This document shows positions 8,237 through 16,592 of a stretch of DNA of 64,000 nucleotides, one piece after another (the stretch's first letter is position 1; each line of letters opens with the position of its first letter). The stretch is from NCBI RefSeq assembly GCF_030160455.1, contig NZ_BSOJ01000032.1, positions 148,631 to 212,630 of the forward strand. Direction: 5' to 3'. Source of the DNA: Limnobacter litoralis. GTDB lineage: Bacteria > Pseudomonadota > Gammaproteobacteria > Burkholderiales > Burkholderiaceae_B. Made by a program: the position numbers and the translations under genes. The notes beneath the pieces were generated by a model, which saw only the letters and a list, made by a program, of their open reading frames with translations, did no database searches and was not told where the DNA came from.

Positions 8237-9382
8237 ATGTCACTGCGATCCCATCCCGTTTTTTTCAAAGCCTTGGCCGGGCTTGGCGCTTTGGCCGTTG
8301 CCATGGGAATCGGGCGCTTTGCATTTACACCGGTGTTGCCGATGATGATTGCAGACGCCGGGCTGGACATTCGCAGCGGCGGCCTGCTGGCCTCCTCCAA
8401 CTACCTGGGTTACCTGCTGGGGGCCTTGTCAGCCACTTTTTTCCGCCTGCCTGTCACCAGGGCCATTCGTTTTGGGCTGCTTTTCACTGGCCTGTTGACA
8501 GTTGCCATGGCCGCTGAATTTCCCTTCACCGTGTGGGCTGTTTTGCGCTTTCTCGCAGGGGTTTGCAGCGCCTGGGTGTTGATCTCGGTGTCGTCATGGA
8601 ACATCGACAATTTGCAGGACGCGCAGCGCCCCTGGCTGGGAAATCTGGTGTTCGTCGGGGTGGGTTCAGGTGTCACAGGGGCCGGGTTACTCTGTTTGGC
8701 GCTGGTGCACTGGCACGCCCATTCCAGCGTGGCCTGGTTGGTGTTGGGTTTGCTGGCCCTCGGCATCACCGCATTGGCCTGGCGACAGTTCGAAGTGCCC
8801 GCCAAGGCTGAAAACCTGGCCCACAAGTCCGCATCCCCGCACACCTTCCGATGGAATGCTGAGGCAGTGCGCATGGTGGTCTGCTACGGAGCCTATGGTT
8901 TTGGGTACATTTTGCCGGCCACTTTCCTGCCGGTCATGGCCAAAGCCGCCTTGAACGGATCCCCCGTGTTCGGCTGGTCGTGGGTGGTGTTTGGTCTGGC
9001 GGCCATTGCATCAGTGTGGCTGGCGGCGCCTGCGGTGCGCTGGCTGGGCGCCCGGAAAAGCTGGGTGATGTATCACTGGGTTATGGGCATTGGGGTGGCC
9101 TTGCCTGCCATTCACGCCAACCTGCTAACCATCCTGATTGCAGCCCTTTGTGTGGGCGGCACCTTCATCGTGGTCACTGTGGTGGCCGTGCAAGACGCCA
9201 AACGTTTGACCAAGGGCGATGCCACCCAGTTGATTGCAGCCATGACCTCGGCCTTTGCCCTTGGGCAGGTGGTGGGTCCATTCACGGTTCGTGGCGGCGC
9301 AGATTCGTTTGAGTGGCCGCTTTTGCTGGCCGCCACCATCCTGATTGGCAGTGGTGCTCTGCTTCTGAAAAAAATCGACTAG
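8237..9382 (+). CDS. MFS transporter, YbfB/YjiJ type
   Basis: A 381-residue, about 12-helix major facilitator protein. The N-terminal MGIGRFAFTPVLPMM segment and the following SSNYLGYLLGAL helix are characteristic of the YbfB/YjiJ family, whose substrates are not known. The gene stands alone, 82 bases after chrA in the same direction, with a modest ribosome site (GAGAG, 8226-8230). Nothing around it points to a substrate. Confidence 0.85.
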   Translation: MSLRSHPVFFKALAGLGALAVAMGIGRFAFTPVLPMMIADAGLDIRSGGLLASSNYLGYLLGALSATFFRLPVTRAIRFGLLFTGLLTVAMAAEFPFTVWAVLRFLAGVCSAWVLISVSSWNIDNLQDAQRPWLGNLVFVGVGSGVTGAGLLCLALVHWHAHSSVAWLVLGLLALGITALAWRQFEVPAKAENLAHKSASPHTFRWNAEAVRMVVCYGAYGFGYILPATFLPVMAKAALNGSPVFGWSWVVFGLAAIASVWLAAPAVRWLGARKSWVMYHWVMGIGVALPAIHANLLTILIAALCVGGTFIVVTVVAVQDAKRLTKGDATQLIAAMTSAFALGQVVGPFTVRGGADSFEWPLLLAATILIGSGALLLKKID

Positions 9383-9495
9383 GGGTTTACGAGAAATTCG
9401 CCGGATTTACTGGGGTTTCGCGCTGATTTTTTGGCCTTTTTTCATTACACTGCAAAAATTACGTAAAACGAACAGGGTATAGCCCTTGTGCTGCA

Positions 9496-10203
9496 GTGGA
9501 TGATTTCCAGAATTCTTTCGTACAGGCCTTTGCGCTGATCTGGCGCATGGACCCTCAGTTGATCGAGATCATCTCGCTCTCATTGCGCGTTACTTTGACG
9601 GCCGTCAGCATTGCCTGTGCCATCGGCCTGCCGCTGGGTGCACTGGTGGCGGTGTCCCGTTTTCCAGGCCGAAATGCCGTCATCGTCTTGTTGAACTCAC
9701 TCATGGGCTTTCCGCCCGTGGTTTTGGGTTTGCTGCTCTACCTCATTTTTTCAGCGTCCGGCCCTTTGGGTTTTTTACAGTTTCTGTACACACCCACAGT
9801 GATGATTGTTGCCCAGTGCGTCATGGTGATTCCAATTGTGGCTGCGCTAACCCGGCAGGTGATTGAAGACCTGTTGGGCGAGTACGATGAGACCTTGCGT
9901 TCTCTGAATGCAACCCGCCTTCAAACCTTGACCACCTTGCTTTGGGATGCCCGTTATTCCCTGCTGACCGGGGCGCTGGCCGGCCTTGGCAGGGCGCTGG
10001 CTGAGGTCGGTGCGGTCATTATTGTGGGCGGCAACATCGACCACGTCACAAGGGTGATGACCACAGCCATCGCACTTGAAACCTCCAAGGGTGATCTCGC
10101 GCTGGCCCTGGGCCTTGGGATCATTCTCTTCACGCTCTCAGTGTTGGTCAACGCGGGGCTGTATGCGTTGAAGCAGGCGGCTCAAAGGTTGTCCTATGCT
10201 TAG
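9496..10203 (+). CDS. tupB: Tungstate ABC transporter permease TupB
   Basis: A 235-residue inner-membrane permease with five or six helices and the cytoplasmic loop of ABC importers (LLGEYDETLRSLNATRLQTL, residues 130-150). Start with FVQAFALIWRMDPQLIEIISLSLRV and later GRALAEVGAVIIVGGNI match TupB-type permeases for tungstate. The only upstream start is the GTG at 9496, with a poor ribosome site; an internal ATG at 9547 would remove part of the conserved start. Its end overlaps tupC by eight bases. The 113-base leader has no clear ModE box, and the short AGGG/CCCT symmetry at 9475-9486 is too weak to call. Confidence 0.88.
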   Translation: MDDFQNSFVQAFALIWRMDPQLIEIISLSLRVTLTAVSIACAIGLPLGALVAVSRFPGRNAVIVLLNSLMGFPPVVLGLLLYLIFSASGPLGFLQFLYTPTVMIVAQCVMVIPIVAALTRQVIEDLLGEYDETLRSLNATRLQTLTTLLWDARYSLLTGALAGLGRALAEVGAVIIVGGNIDHVTRVMTTAIALETSKGDLALALGLGIILFTLSVLVNAGLYALKQAAQRLSYA

Positions 10204-10963
10204 CCCGCAGCCACCCACCGATGCTTTGGTCACGCCGCTCATTCCGGGCAGTGGGCTGTTGCCTCTCGCATTCGACGAGGTCACGCTCACATTCAGGCAG
10301 TTTTCGCCGCTCAACGGTGTGTCATTGCGCATTGCCAGCCCGGGTATCACCGCCATCATGGGGCCGAACGGGGCCGGTAAAAGCCTGATGTTGCGTTTGC
10401 TCGGCGGCCTGATTGAACCGGTCAGCGGACAGGTGCGGTTTGGCGAGCAGAACCGGGTGCCGCGCGGACACATTGGTTATGTCTTTCAAACGCCAGTGCT
10501 GCTGCGCCGCAGTGTGAAAGGCAACCTGTTGCACGCTTTAAAGCTCGCCGGTGTGGCTCGCCCCGAGCGCAAAGAGCGGGCGTCAGCCCTGTTGAAAATG
10601 GGTGAGTTGCACCATTTGGCGGACAACCCCGCTCGAAGTCTGTCCGGCGGCGAAAAGCAGCGGTTGGCCCTGTTGCGTGCGCTGGCTTGCAAGCCAGCTT
10701 TGTTATTGCTGGATGAGCCCAGTGCCAGCCTCGATCCACAGGCCACGTTTTTGATTGAATCGCTTGTTTCCAGGGCCAGCAGGGCCGGTGTCAAAGTGGT
10801 TTTGATCAGCCACGACCAAGGGCAGATGGGCAGGCTCGCCGATGAAGTGGTTTTTGTACACAAGGGCAGGGTGCTTGAACAGTGCCCTGCCGATGTCTTT
10901 TTAAAGTCGCCCGAATCCAGACAGGCCAAAGCCTATCTGAGCGGGCAGTTGTTGTTGGATTAA
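10196..10963 (+). CDS. tupC: Tungstate ABC transporter ATP-binding protein TupC
   Basis: A 255-residue ABC ATPase. Walker A is GPNGAGKS (near residue 57), the signature is LSGGEKQR (near 150) and Walker B is ALLLLDEPSAS (near 168), followed by the switch His in VVLISHD. It powers import of tungstate through TupB, with TupA as the binding protein. It overlaps tupB by eight bases and lies 19 bases before tupA, so the order is tupBCA. The TOBE domain seen in molybdate ModC proteins is absent, as expected for TupC. Confidence 0.9.
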   Translation: MLSPQPPTDALVTPLIPGSGLLPLAFDEVTLTFRQFSPLNGVSLRIASPGITAIMGPNGAGKSLMLRLLGGLIEPVSGQVRFGEQNRVPRGHIGYVFQTPVLLRRSVKGNLLHALKLAGVARPERKERASALLKMGELHHLADNPARSLSGGEKQRLALLRALACKPALLLLDEPSASLDPQATFLIESLVSRASRAGVKVVLISHDQGQMGRLADEVVFVHKGRVLEQCPADVFLKSPESRQAKAYLSGQLLLD

Positions 10964-10982
10964 TCCAAGGGAGAGTGATTTC

Positions 10983-11822
10983 ATGAATATTCAAAAATGG
11001 TTCAAGCAGGGCGCACTGGCGGCCGTGTCCGCGCTGGCACTGATTTCATCAGTGGCCGCACACGCTGAAGACAAGTTCATTGTGGTGCAATCAACCACCT
11101 CGACGCAAAACTCCGGTCTGTACGAATACCTGTTGCCATTGTTCAAAAAAGACACCGGCATTGATGTGCACGTGGTGGCCGTGGGCACTGGCCAGGCCAT
11201 TAAAAACGCTGAAAAGTGCGACGGCGACGTGTTACTGGTGCATGCCAAGGCTGCAGAATTGAAGTTTCTTGAAACAGGCTATGGCGTTAAGCGCACCGAC
11301 CTGATGTACAACGACTTCATTATTGTGGGCCCCAAAAGCGACCCCGCCGGCATCAACGGCATGACCGACGCCGCCAAGGCCTTGCAGACCATTGCCAGCA
11401 AAAAGGCGATTTTTGCATCCCGCGGTGACGACAGCGGCACCAACAAAAAGGAAATGGCCCTGTGGAAAATTGCCGGCATTGACGTGAAGGCAGAAAGCGG
11501 CAAGTGGTATCGCGAAACTGGCTCTGGCATGGGCGCCACACTGAACACCGGCATTGGCATGAATGCCTACGTGTTGACTGACCGTGCCACCTGGATCAAT
11601 TTCAAGAACAAAGGCAGCTACGAAATCGTGGTGCAGGGCGACAAAGACCTGTTCAACCAGTACGGTGTTACCTTGATCAACAAGGACAAGTGCCCCATGG
11701 TAAAGGCTGATTTGGGTCAGACCTTCATCGACTGGTTGTTGTCACCCAAGGGTCAGAAAATCATTGATGGCTACAAAATCAACGGCCAGCAACTGTTTTT
11801 CGCCAATGCGCCCAAGCAATAA
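10983..11822 (+). CDS. tupA: Tungstate-binding periplasmic protein TupA
   Basis: A 279-residue periplasmic binding protein. Residues 1-28 form a Sec signal peptide ending in AHA before the mature EDKFIVVQ. The mature start carries STTSTQNSGLYEYLLP, the Thr-Thr-Ser oxyanion-binding motif of TupA, followed by VVAVGTGQAIKNAEKCDGDVLLVH and later FASRGDDSGTNKKE. TupA proteins bind tungstate much more tightly than molybdate. The AAGGGAGAG ribosome site upstream is strong. The end of the gene faces the regulator at 11826 with only three bases between the stop codons. Confidence 0.92.
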   Translation: MNIQKWFKQGALAAVSALALISSVAAHAEDKFIVVQSTTSTQNSGLYEYLLPLFKKDTGIDVHVVAVGTGQAIKNAEKCDGDVLLVHAKAAELKFLETGYGVKRTDLMYNDFIIVGPKSDPAGINGMTDAAKALQTIASKKAIFASRGDDSGTNKKEMALWKIAGIDVKAESGKWYRETGSGMGATLNTGIGMNAYVLTDRATWINFKNKGSYEIVVQGDKDLFNQYGVTLINKDKCPMVKADLGQTFIDWLLSPKGQKIIDGYKINGQQLFFANAPKQ

Positions 11823-11825
11823 AAT

Positions 11826-12710
11826 TTAAGCGTTCCAGATGACCTGGCTCTGTTGGGCCAGGTCATAGCCCTGCAATTGTCTCGATTTCTGCACGAAAAA
11901 TTCGCCTCGGGTGAATTGCCACAATTTCTGAAAATGCGGATCGAACCAGGCCTTGCGATGCACCAGCAGGTCAAAGCGTTCTTTCAGGCAAGGCACAAAC
12001 CCCAAACCATACTGTGCCGCCATGGCTTGAAGGCCAAGCGCAACGTCCGCTTCCCCGCTCGTGATGCAGGCCACCGCATCTGTTTCGCCGTGGCACACCT
12101 CAGACCATTGAACATCCGTGGGCTTTAGTCCGTTTTGTTGGAGAAGCCAGTCCATCAGCACCTGGGTGCCTGAACCGACAGGACGCCTGACCAGACGCAA
12201 ACCTTTGAGTTGGGACACGTCTCGAAACAGCTGCGTTTTGCCCGACAGCATGACGAATCCTCGGTTGCGCCAGGCCCAATTGACCAGCACCGCGTTTTGC
12301 AAACCCGCCTGATTGGCCACTGTTTTGTGGTTCCAGCCCAAACTGCCGGACAGCGGTTCAGCCAGATGTAGACCGCACGCCTGTGCCTGGCCTGCCACGA
12401 ATTCGTCCAGCCCGGACTGACTGCCTGCGAGCTTGAGTGCGAGATCGCACCCCGAGGCCTTGATCGCCCATTCCAGCAGCGGATCGTAGCTGCCAGCTAG
12501 CACCGGCGGTGGCGTGTGATTCAGCTTTGATGTGGGTTCAGGCTGCTTGCCGTGTTGAAGCCAGGTCAGAATGTCTTGCCGTGGAAACAGCAATTTGCCT
12601 TTGGCTTTGACCGATGGAATTTCATGGGTAGAGGCCAGTTCATACACTTTGCGCAGTTTGATGCGCAACAGGTCGGCAACCTCATGGGTTGTCAAAAATT
12701 CAGTAGACAT
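11826..12710 (-). CDS. Helix-turn-helix regulator with binding-protein-like domain
   Basis: A 294-residue regulator. Residues 1-55 are an excisionase/MerR-like helix-turn-helix (FLTTHEVADLLRIKLRKVYEL, then a wing with KLLFPRQDILTWL). Residues about 75-290 form a periplasmic-binding-protein-like ligand domain of the type also found in molybdate and tungstate regulators (RRPVGSGTQVLMDWLL, ITSGEADVALGLQAMA). It is convergent with tupBCA, so it is a good candidate to sense tungstate or molybdate and control that operon, although no operator could be seen. Its start overlaps the upstream lipoprotein gene by 11 bases. Confidence 0.82.
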   Translation of the reverse strand: MSTEFLTTHEVADLLRIKLRKVYELASTHEIPSVKAKGKLLFPRQDILTWLQHGKQPEPTSKLNHTPPPVLAGSYDPLLEWAIKASGCDLALKLAGSQSGLDEFVAGQAQACGLHLAEPLSGSLGWNHKTVANQAGLQNAVLVNWAWRNRGFVMLSGKTQLFRDVSQLKGLRLVRRPVGSGTQVLMDWLLQQNGLKPTDVQWSEVCHGETDAVACITSGEADVALGLQAMAAQYGLGFVPCLKERFDLLVHRKAWFDPHFQKLWQFTRGEFFVQKSRQLQGYDLAQQSQVIWNA

Positions 12711-13473
12711 GCATTAATCGTTGCCAAAATTTTTCCAGCGCGTCTGCGAGGTCACCAAGCCATATTTCTGCTTTTTGCCACAGGGTGGCTGGCTTGGCAC
12801 TGACCCATACATTAAACCGGGATTGCGGCAAAAGACGCCGGCCTTGCATGTTTTCAACGATCTTGAACTGATTCAGGCCTTTTTCACCCGCGGTGTAATC
12901 GCTTTTCAGGTCATTGCCAAGAATGGTCACTGTGAGGGCCGGTGGATGTTTGCTGTCTATCGCCGAATCCAGTGCGCCCAGCAGGTTGGTGTCCGGCATG
13001 TCCATCCACGAGGTGTCGCTGGTGTCGATCACCACATGAATTCGATGCTGGTCCAGATCGGCATTAATAATACTGGTGCCTTGGAGCGCCTGCAGCACTT
13101 GCGCCGCTTTGCCTTCCGCCACGAACCCGCAACTCAGAGACCCGTTGCGATACTTCACCTGCTTGGTGACGGTCAGCCCGTCAATTTTAACGGGGCCGCT
13201 GTTGTCGAGCACATTTTGAACACGTGGGTGTGCTTCGAAAAATGCCTCGCAAATGCCGAGCTGTTTCGACCGGTCATCGAGTGTGCCGTGGATCAGGGCC
13301 GGGTTTTGAAGGGTCAGCAGGTCAATGGTTTGTTGTGACAGATCGGCCAGCACGGTGGCGCTTGAATGGTTGGGCTCACGCATGTCCAGTGTGACGTGCG
13401 TGTTTACGCAGGCCGTTAAGCCGAGCAGGGCGCTCCATACGCCAGTCTTCACGGCTTTCATTAGTACAGACAT
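12700..13473 (-). CDS. Putative lipoprotein of unknown function
   Basis: I do not recognise this protein of about 257 residues. The N-terminus is a signal peptide with a lipobox ending LGLTAC, so it should be a lipoprotein in the outer or inner membrane facing the periplasm. The body has no clear domain; a segment with HIHVVIDTSDTSW and alternating beta strands suggests a mixed fold, and the C-terminus is Trp-rich. Three ATG starts are possible (13485, 13473, 13461) and none has a good ribosome site. It overlaps the tup regulator by 11 bases on the same strand, so the two are co-transcribed, which is unexpected for a regulator. Confidence 0.6.
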   Translation of the reverse strand: MSVLMKAVKTGVWSALLGLTACVNTHVTLDMREPNHSSATVLADLSQQTIDLLTLQNPALIHGTLDDRSKQLGICEAFFEAHPRVQNVLDNSGPVKIDGLTVTKQVKYRNGSLSCGFVAEGKAAQVLQALQGTSIINADLDQHRIHVVIDTSDTSWMDMPDTNLLGALDSAIDSKHPPALTVTILGNDLKSDYTAGEKGLNQFKIVENMQGRRLLPQSRFNVWVSAKPATLWQKAEIWLGDLADALEKFWQRLMHVY

Positions 13474-13601
13474 TCGGTCAGGCATCCACGTCAATGGGTT
13501 GTGCGTTAGAAAACGAATTTACAACTTGGTTTCAAATAGCCCTTGAATTTTCTCACATTCGCCCCATGTCATGTTCCATGTTCGCAGCATGCAGTAAACT
13601 T

Positions 13602-13615
13602 ACTTACCAATAAGT
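13602..13615. promoter_or_regulatory. ACTTA-CCAA-TAAGT palindrome upstream of ene-reductase
   Basis: A 5-base inverted repeat with a 4-base spacer, 25 bases before the start codon of the old yellow enzyme gene. Outer bases (TT on the left, CA on the right) nearly extend the symmetry. Ene-reductase genes are often controlled by TetR or MarR repressors through such sites, but no regulator gene is adjacent. Confidence 0.45.
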
Positions 13616-13639
13616 CATTAAGCAGTAAAGGAGTACCCA

Positions 13640-14758
13640 ATGACAACCACAGCAGTGAAAGACCATCCCCTTTTTAAACCCTTCAAACTGGGCTCCATTG
13701 AGCTGAAGAACCGCATCGTACTGGCCCCCTTGACCCGCAATCGCGCAAGCGCCGGCAACGTGCCCAATGCGAGCAATGTGACTTACTACCGTCAGCGGTC
13801 CACTGCGGGCCTTATCATCTCTGAGGCTACACAGATCAGCCCTCAAGGCGTTGGCTACCCCAACACCCCCGGTATTCACACCGATGAGCAGGTGGCTGGC
13901 TGGAAAGGTGTGGTCAAAGGCGTCCATGAAGAGGGCGGAAAAATTTTCCTGCAGCTCTGGCACGTGGGTCGCATCAGCCATTCCAGCCTGCAGCCTGACG
14001 GCGCACTGCCAGTCGCACCCAGTGCGGTCAAGCCACATGAAGGCATGGCCATGACTTACGAAGGCATGAAAGAATTTGAAACCCCACGCGCTTTGGAGCT
14101 GTCTGAAATTCCCGGCATTGTCGCCGACTACCGCCGTGCCGCAGAGCGCGCCCTCGAAGCCGGTTTTGACGGCATTGAAGTGCACGCCGCCAATGGTTAT
14201 CTGCTCGACCAGTTTTTGCGCGATGGTTCCAACAAGCGCACAGACGCCTACGGTGGCGCCATCGAGAACCGTTGCCGCTTGGTGCTCGAAGTGCTTCAGG
14301 CTGTTCTTGAGGTGTGGCCGGCCGACAAGGTGGGCATCCGCATTTCGCCCAGTGGCACCTTCAACAGCATGAGCGATTCCAACCCCGAGGCCTTGTTCAC
14401 CTTCCTGCTTGAAAAACTGAACAGCCACAAACTGGCCTACGTGCATGTGGTGGAGGTCAACGAAGCCGATTTACGCCACGGTGGGCGTAAGGTGGACACC
14501 GAAGTGCTACGCAAGGCTTACCACGGTAACCTGATGGTGTGTGGCGACTACACGGCCGAGCGCGCCATCCAGGCTGTGGACAGCAAGCTGGCTGAGCTGG
14601 TGGCTTTCGGGCGTTTGTACATTGCCAACCCTGACCTGCCACAGCGTTTGCAGTTGGGTGCCGAATTGAACACGCCCGATGTGAACACCTTCTATGGTGG
14701 CACCGACAAGGGTTACATTGATTACCCAACCCTGTCGGAGCAGGCAGCCAGCGTTTAA
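13640..14758 (+). CDS. Old yellow enzyme family alkene reductase (NemA-like)
   Basis: A 372-residue FMN-dependent ene-reductase using NADPH to reduce activated double bonds or nitro groups. Near the start are LKNRIVLAPLTRNRA and STAGLIISEATQISPQG; LQLWHVGRISH is an FMN-site segment; HAANGYLLDQFL carries the His and Asn that hold the substrate carbonyl or nitro group; RTDAYGG follows. The length is normal. AAAGGAG lies eight bases before the ATG. An inverted repeat just upstream (13602-13615) is a likely operator. Proteins of this type give tolerance to electrophiles such as N-ethylmaleimide and nitrate esters; the native substrate is not known. Confidence 0.92.
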   Translation: MTTTAVKDHPLFKPFKLGSIELKNRIVLAPLTRNRASAGNVPNASNVTYYRQRSTAGLIISEATQISPQGVGYPNTPGIHTDEQVAGWKGVVKGVHEEGGKIFLQLWHVGRISHSSLQPDGALPVAPSAVKPHEGMAMTYEGMKEFETPRALELSEIPGIVADYRRAAERALEAGFDGIEVHAANGYLLDQFLRDGSNKRTDAYGGAIENRCRLVLEVLQAVLEVWPADKVGIRISPSGTFNSMSDSNPEALFTFLLEKLNSHKLAYVHVVEVNEADLRHGGRKVDTEVLRKAYHGNLMVCGDYTAERAIQAVDSKLAELVAFGRLYIANPDLPQRLQLGAELNTPDVNTFYGGTDKGYIDYPTLSEQAASV

Positions 14759-14788
14759 TCTGGCTACAATAACGGCCATTGTTTCAAC

Positions 14789-15220
14789 ATGCATGTGGGT
14801 GCAATGGCCGTCTTCAAACTTCAGGAAATCACGCTGCTGGAAATCGATGAAAACACTGGCCTGCACACCAAAGAGCACCGTGTTTTCTCGTTTTTTGAAG
14901 CGGATCGTGTGATCAGCCAAATCCAGCAGCTCGTCAGGCAGGGTGCCCAGCGTCATCTGCAGTTCCGCATTCATTACCTTGAAAACCGGCATAAGCGGCA
15001 CTACAAAGGGCTATTTCGATTCAGCCAGCAAAGTGGTGCGGTCTCGTTGCAGCGTCACATTTCGGATTTTTTGAACCAGTGCGAAACCCGGCTGGATCAG
15101 TTGCGAATGAGCGAGGCGGATTTTCGGATTTTGAAAAACCGCATGACCAGCCTGTTTGAAGCCTGCACCCTTGAAGAAATGTTCCGCTTGAACCGCAAGG
15201 ACATTTTTGTAGAGCCTTAG
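14789..15220 (+). CDS. Hypothetical protein, 143 residues
   Basis: I do not recognise this protein. It is basic, has no signal peptide or membrane segment, and reads as a mixed beta/alpha protein (FKLQEITLLEIDENTG at the start, then a helical stretch FFEADRVISQIQQLVRQ). There is a highly charged centre, HYLENRHKRHYKGLF, and a helical C-terminus rich in Glu and Arg. The ATG at 14789 and a second ATG at 14804 are both possible; neither has a strong ribosome site. It is 30 bases downstream of the ene-reductase and convergent with aroQ. It could be a short adaptor or regulator, but that is speculation. Confidence 0.55.
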   Translation: MHVGAMAVFKLQEITLLEIDENTGLHTKEHRVFSFFEADRVISQIQQLVRQGAQRHLQFRIHYLENRHKRHYKGLFRFSQQSGAVSLQRHISDFLNQCETRLDQLRMSEADFRILKNRMTSLFEACTLEEMFRLNRKDIFVEP

Positions 15221-15241
15221 TGTGGCGCTGGGTTGCGTCAC

Positions 15242-15682
15242 TTAGTCAGCAGGCAACTCCGCCAGAAAACGCAAAGCGTAGCCATATCCCTTCCAGCCCA
15301 GCCCGCACACCACCCCGACCGCAAGGTCTGACAGGAAAGAATGATGCCGAAAGGCCTCCCGCTTGTGCACATTGGACAAATGCACTTCAACAAAGGGAAT
15401 GCCCACGCCAGCCAGGGCATCGCGAATGGCAACACTGGTGTGGGTGTATGCGCCGGGGTTGATCACAATACCTGCCATGTCGTCTGTTTTGGCTTGGTGA
15501 ATACGGTCAATCAGCGCGCCTTCGTGATTGCTCTGAAACACCGTCAAGGAAAACCCTTCTTTGGTGGCCTGCGCCTTCAGGTTGTTTTCAATGTCGGTCA
15601 ATGTCATGTGGCCGTAAATACCGGGCTCGCGGGTGCCCAGCAAATTCAAGTTCGGTCCGTTGATCAGCAATAACTTTTTCAC
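15242..15682 (-). CDS. aroQ: 3-dehydroquinate dehydratase, type II
   Basis: A 146-residue type II dehydroquinase that converts 3-dehydroquinate to 3-dehydroshikimate in the shikimate pathway. It begins at a GTG (15682) with AGGAG just upstream, giving the family start [19 protein letters not shown]. The catalytic Tyr is in GIYGH (about residue 24), NHEG follows near residue 52, NPGAYTHTS near 76 and the His-containing [17 protein letters not shown] near 100. Type II enzymes form dodecamers. The gene is alone here and lies convergent with the hypothetical gene at 14789; its leader is the divergent gap with the gene at 15799. Confidence 0.95.
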   Translation of the reverse strand: MKKLLLINGPNLNLLGTREPGIYGHMTLTDIENNLKAQATKEGFSLTVFQSNHEGALIDRIHQAKTDDMAGIVINPGAYTHTSVAIRDALAGVGIPFVEVHLSNVHKREAFRHHSFLSDLAVGVVCGLGWKGYGYALRFLAELPAD

Positions 15683-15798
15683 GCAGGTCTCCTGAAGGGA
15701 TTGCCAATAGTAGCAAGCTGCGCGCGGCTTTGGGCAGAATTGGGATAAGATCAAAGGCTGCAATTTCAAATAAAACAACACTTTCGGAGACGCTTTTC

Positions 15799-16575
15799 AT
15801 GAGTACCCAAGTGGATGCTGTGGTCAACCTGTTTGCCGGCACCATGCGCGGCTGGCGTGGCACAACGGTGCGTGGCCGTGCCCGCAAAACCCCGGAAAAA
15901 CTGCTGAAACTGTATGACATTGAGGCTAGCCCGTTTTGTCGACTGGTGCGCGAGGCCCTGTCCGAAATGGACCTTGATGTGCTTATTCTGCCTTGCCCAG
16001 CCGGCGGCACACGTTTTCGGCCACAGGCCAAAGCCTTGTTGAAAAACACCACTTTCCCGATGCTTGTGGACGAGAACACGGGTGAAATGATGAATGAGTC
16101 AGCTCACATCATTGACTATCTGGCCCGCACTTATGAGGGTGGCGTGCAAGCCCAGAAAGGGCCATTTCGAGGCCTCGCGGTGGGTACGTCTGTGTTGTCC
16201 ACGCTGTTTGGTCTGCGCAGCCACGGTTTGTCAGGCTTGAAGGCGCGTCCTTCGCGCGAGCCTGCCCAGCCGCTTGAGCTGTTCAGCTTCGAGTCCAGTC
16301 CTTTTTCAAAGCCTGTGCGTGCACGCCTGTGCGAGCTCGAATTGCCTTACGTGTTGCGCAACACCGCCAAAGGCGCGATGAGCGATATGGGTCCGCCTTC
16401 GTTTCGCGACAAGCTTTTTAAGGGCCCAAAAGGCACCACCCGCAATCGCGCCTTCCTGTTTGAAAAAACCGGCAAGGTGCAAGTGCCCTATTTGATCGAC
16501 CCCAACACGGGTGTCGAAATGTATGAATCGCAAGCCATTTTGAATTATCTGGATCAAACTTACGCTGTGCGCTGA
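15799..16575 (+). CDS. Tandem glutaredoxin/GST N-domain protein
   Basis: A 258-residue protein built from two copies of the thioredoxin-fold N-terminal domain of glutathione transferases. Copy one spans residues about 34-115 and has a redox-like SPFC (Cys47), TTFPMLVDENTGEMMNES and a final IIDYLARTY. Copy two spans about 155-257, with SPFS in the same place, then VPYLIDPNTGVEMYES and ILNYLDQTY. The cis-Pro and Glu-Ser glutathione-binding pair is kept in both copies, but no GST C-terminal helical domain follows. It probably binds glutathione; enzyme function is not predictable. It may be co-transcribed with the molybdopterin oxidoreductase 17 bases downstream. CGGAGA precedes the ATG. Confidence 0.85.
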   Translation: MSTQVDAVVNLFAGTMRGWRGTTVRGRARKTPEKLLKLYDIEASPFCRLVREALSEMDLDVLILPCPAGGTRFRPQAKALLKNTTFPMLVDENTGEMMNESAHIIDYLARTYEGGVQAQKGPFRGLAVGTSVLSTLFGLRSHGLSGLKARPSREPAQPLELFSFESSPFSKPVRARLCELELPYVLRNTAKGAMSDMGPPSFRDKLFKGPKGTTRNRAFLFEKTGKVQVPYLIDPNTGVEMYESQAILNYLDQTYAVR

Positions 16576-16592
16576 ACCAGGAGTGTTGCCCA

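Noticed and set aside
9383..9495. ModE- or tungstate-type operator upstream of tupB
   Set aside because: Only a four-base AGGG/CCCT symmetry is visible, too weak to call.
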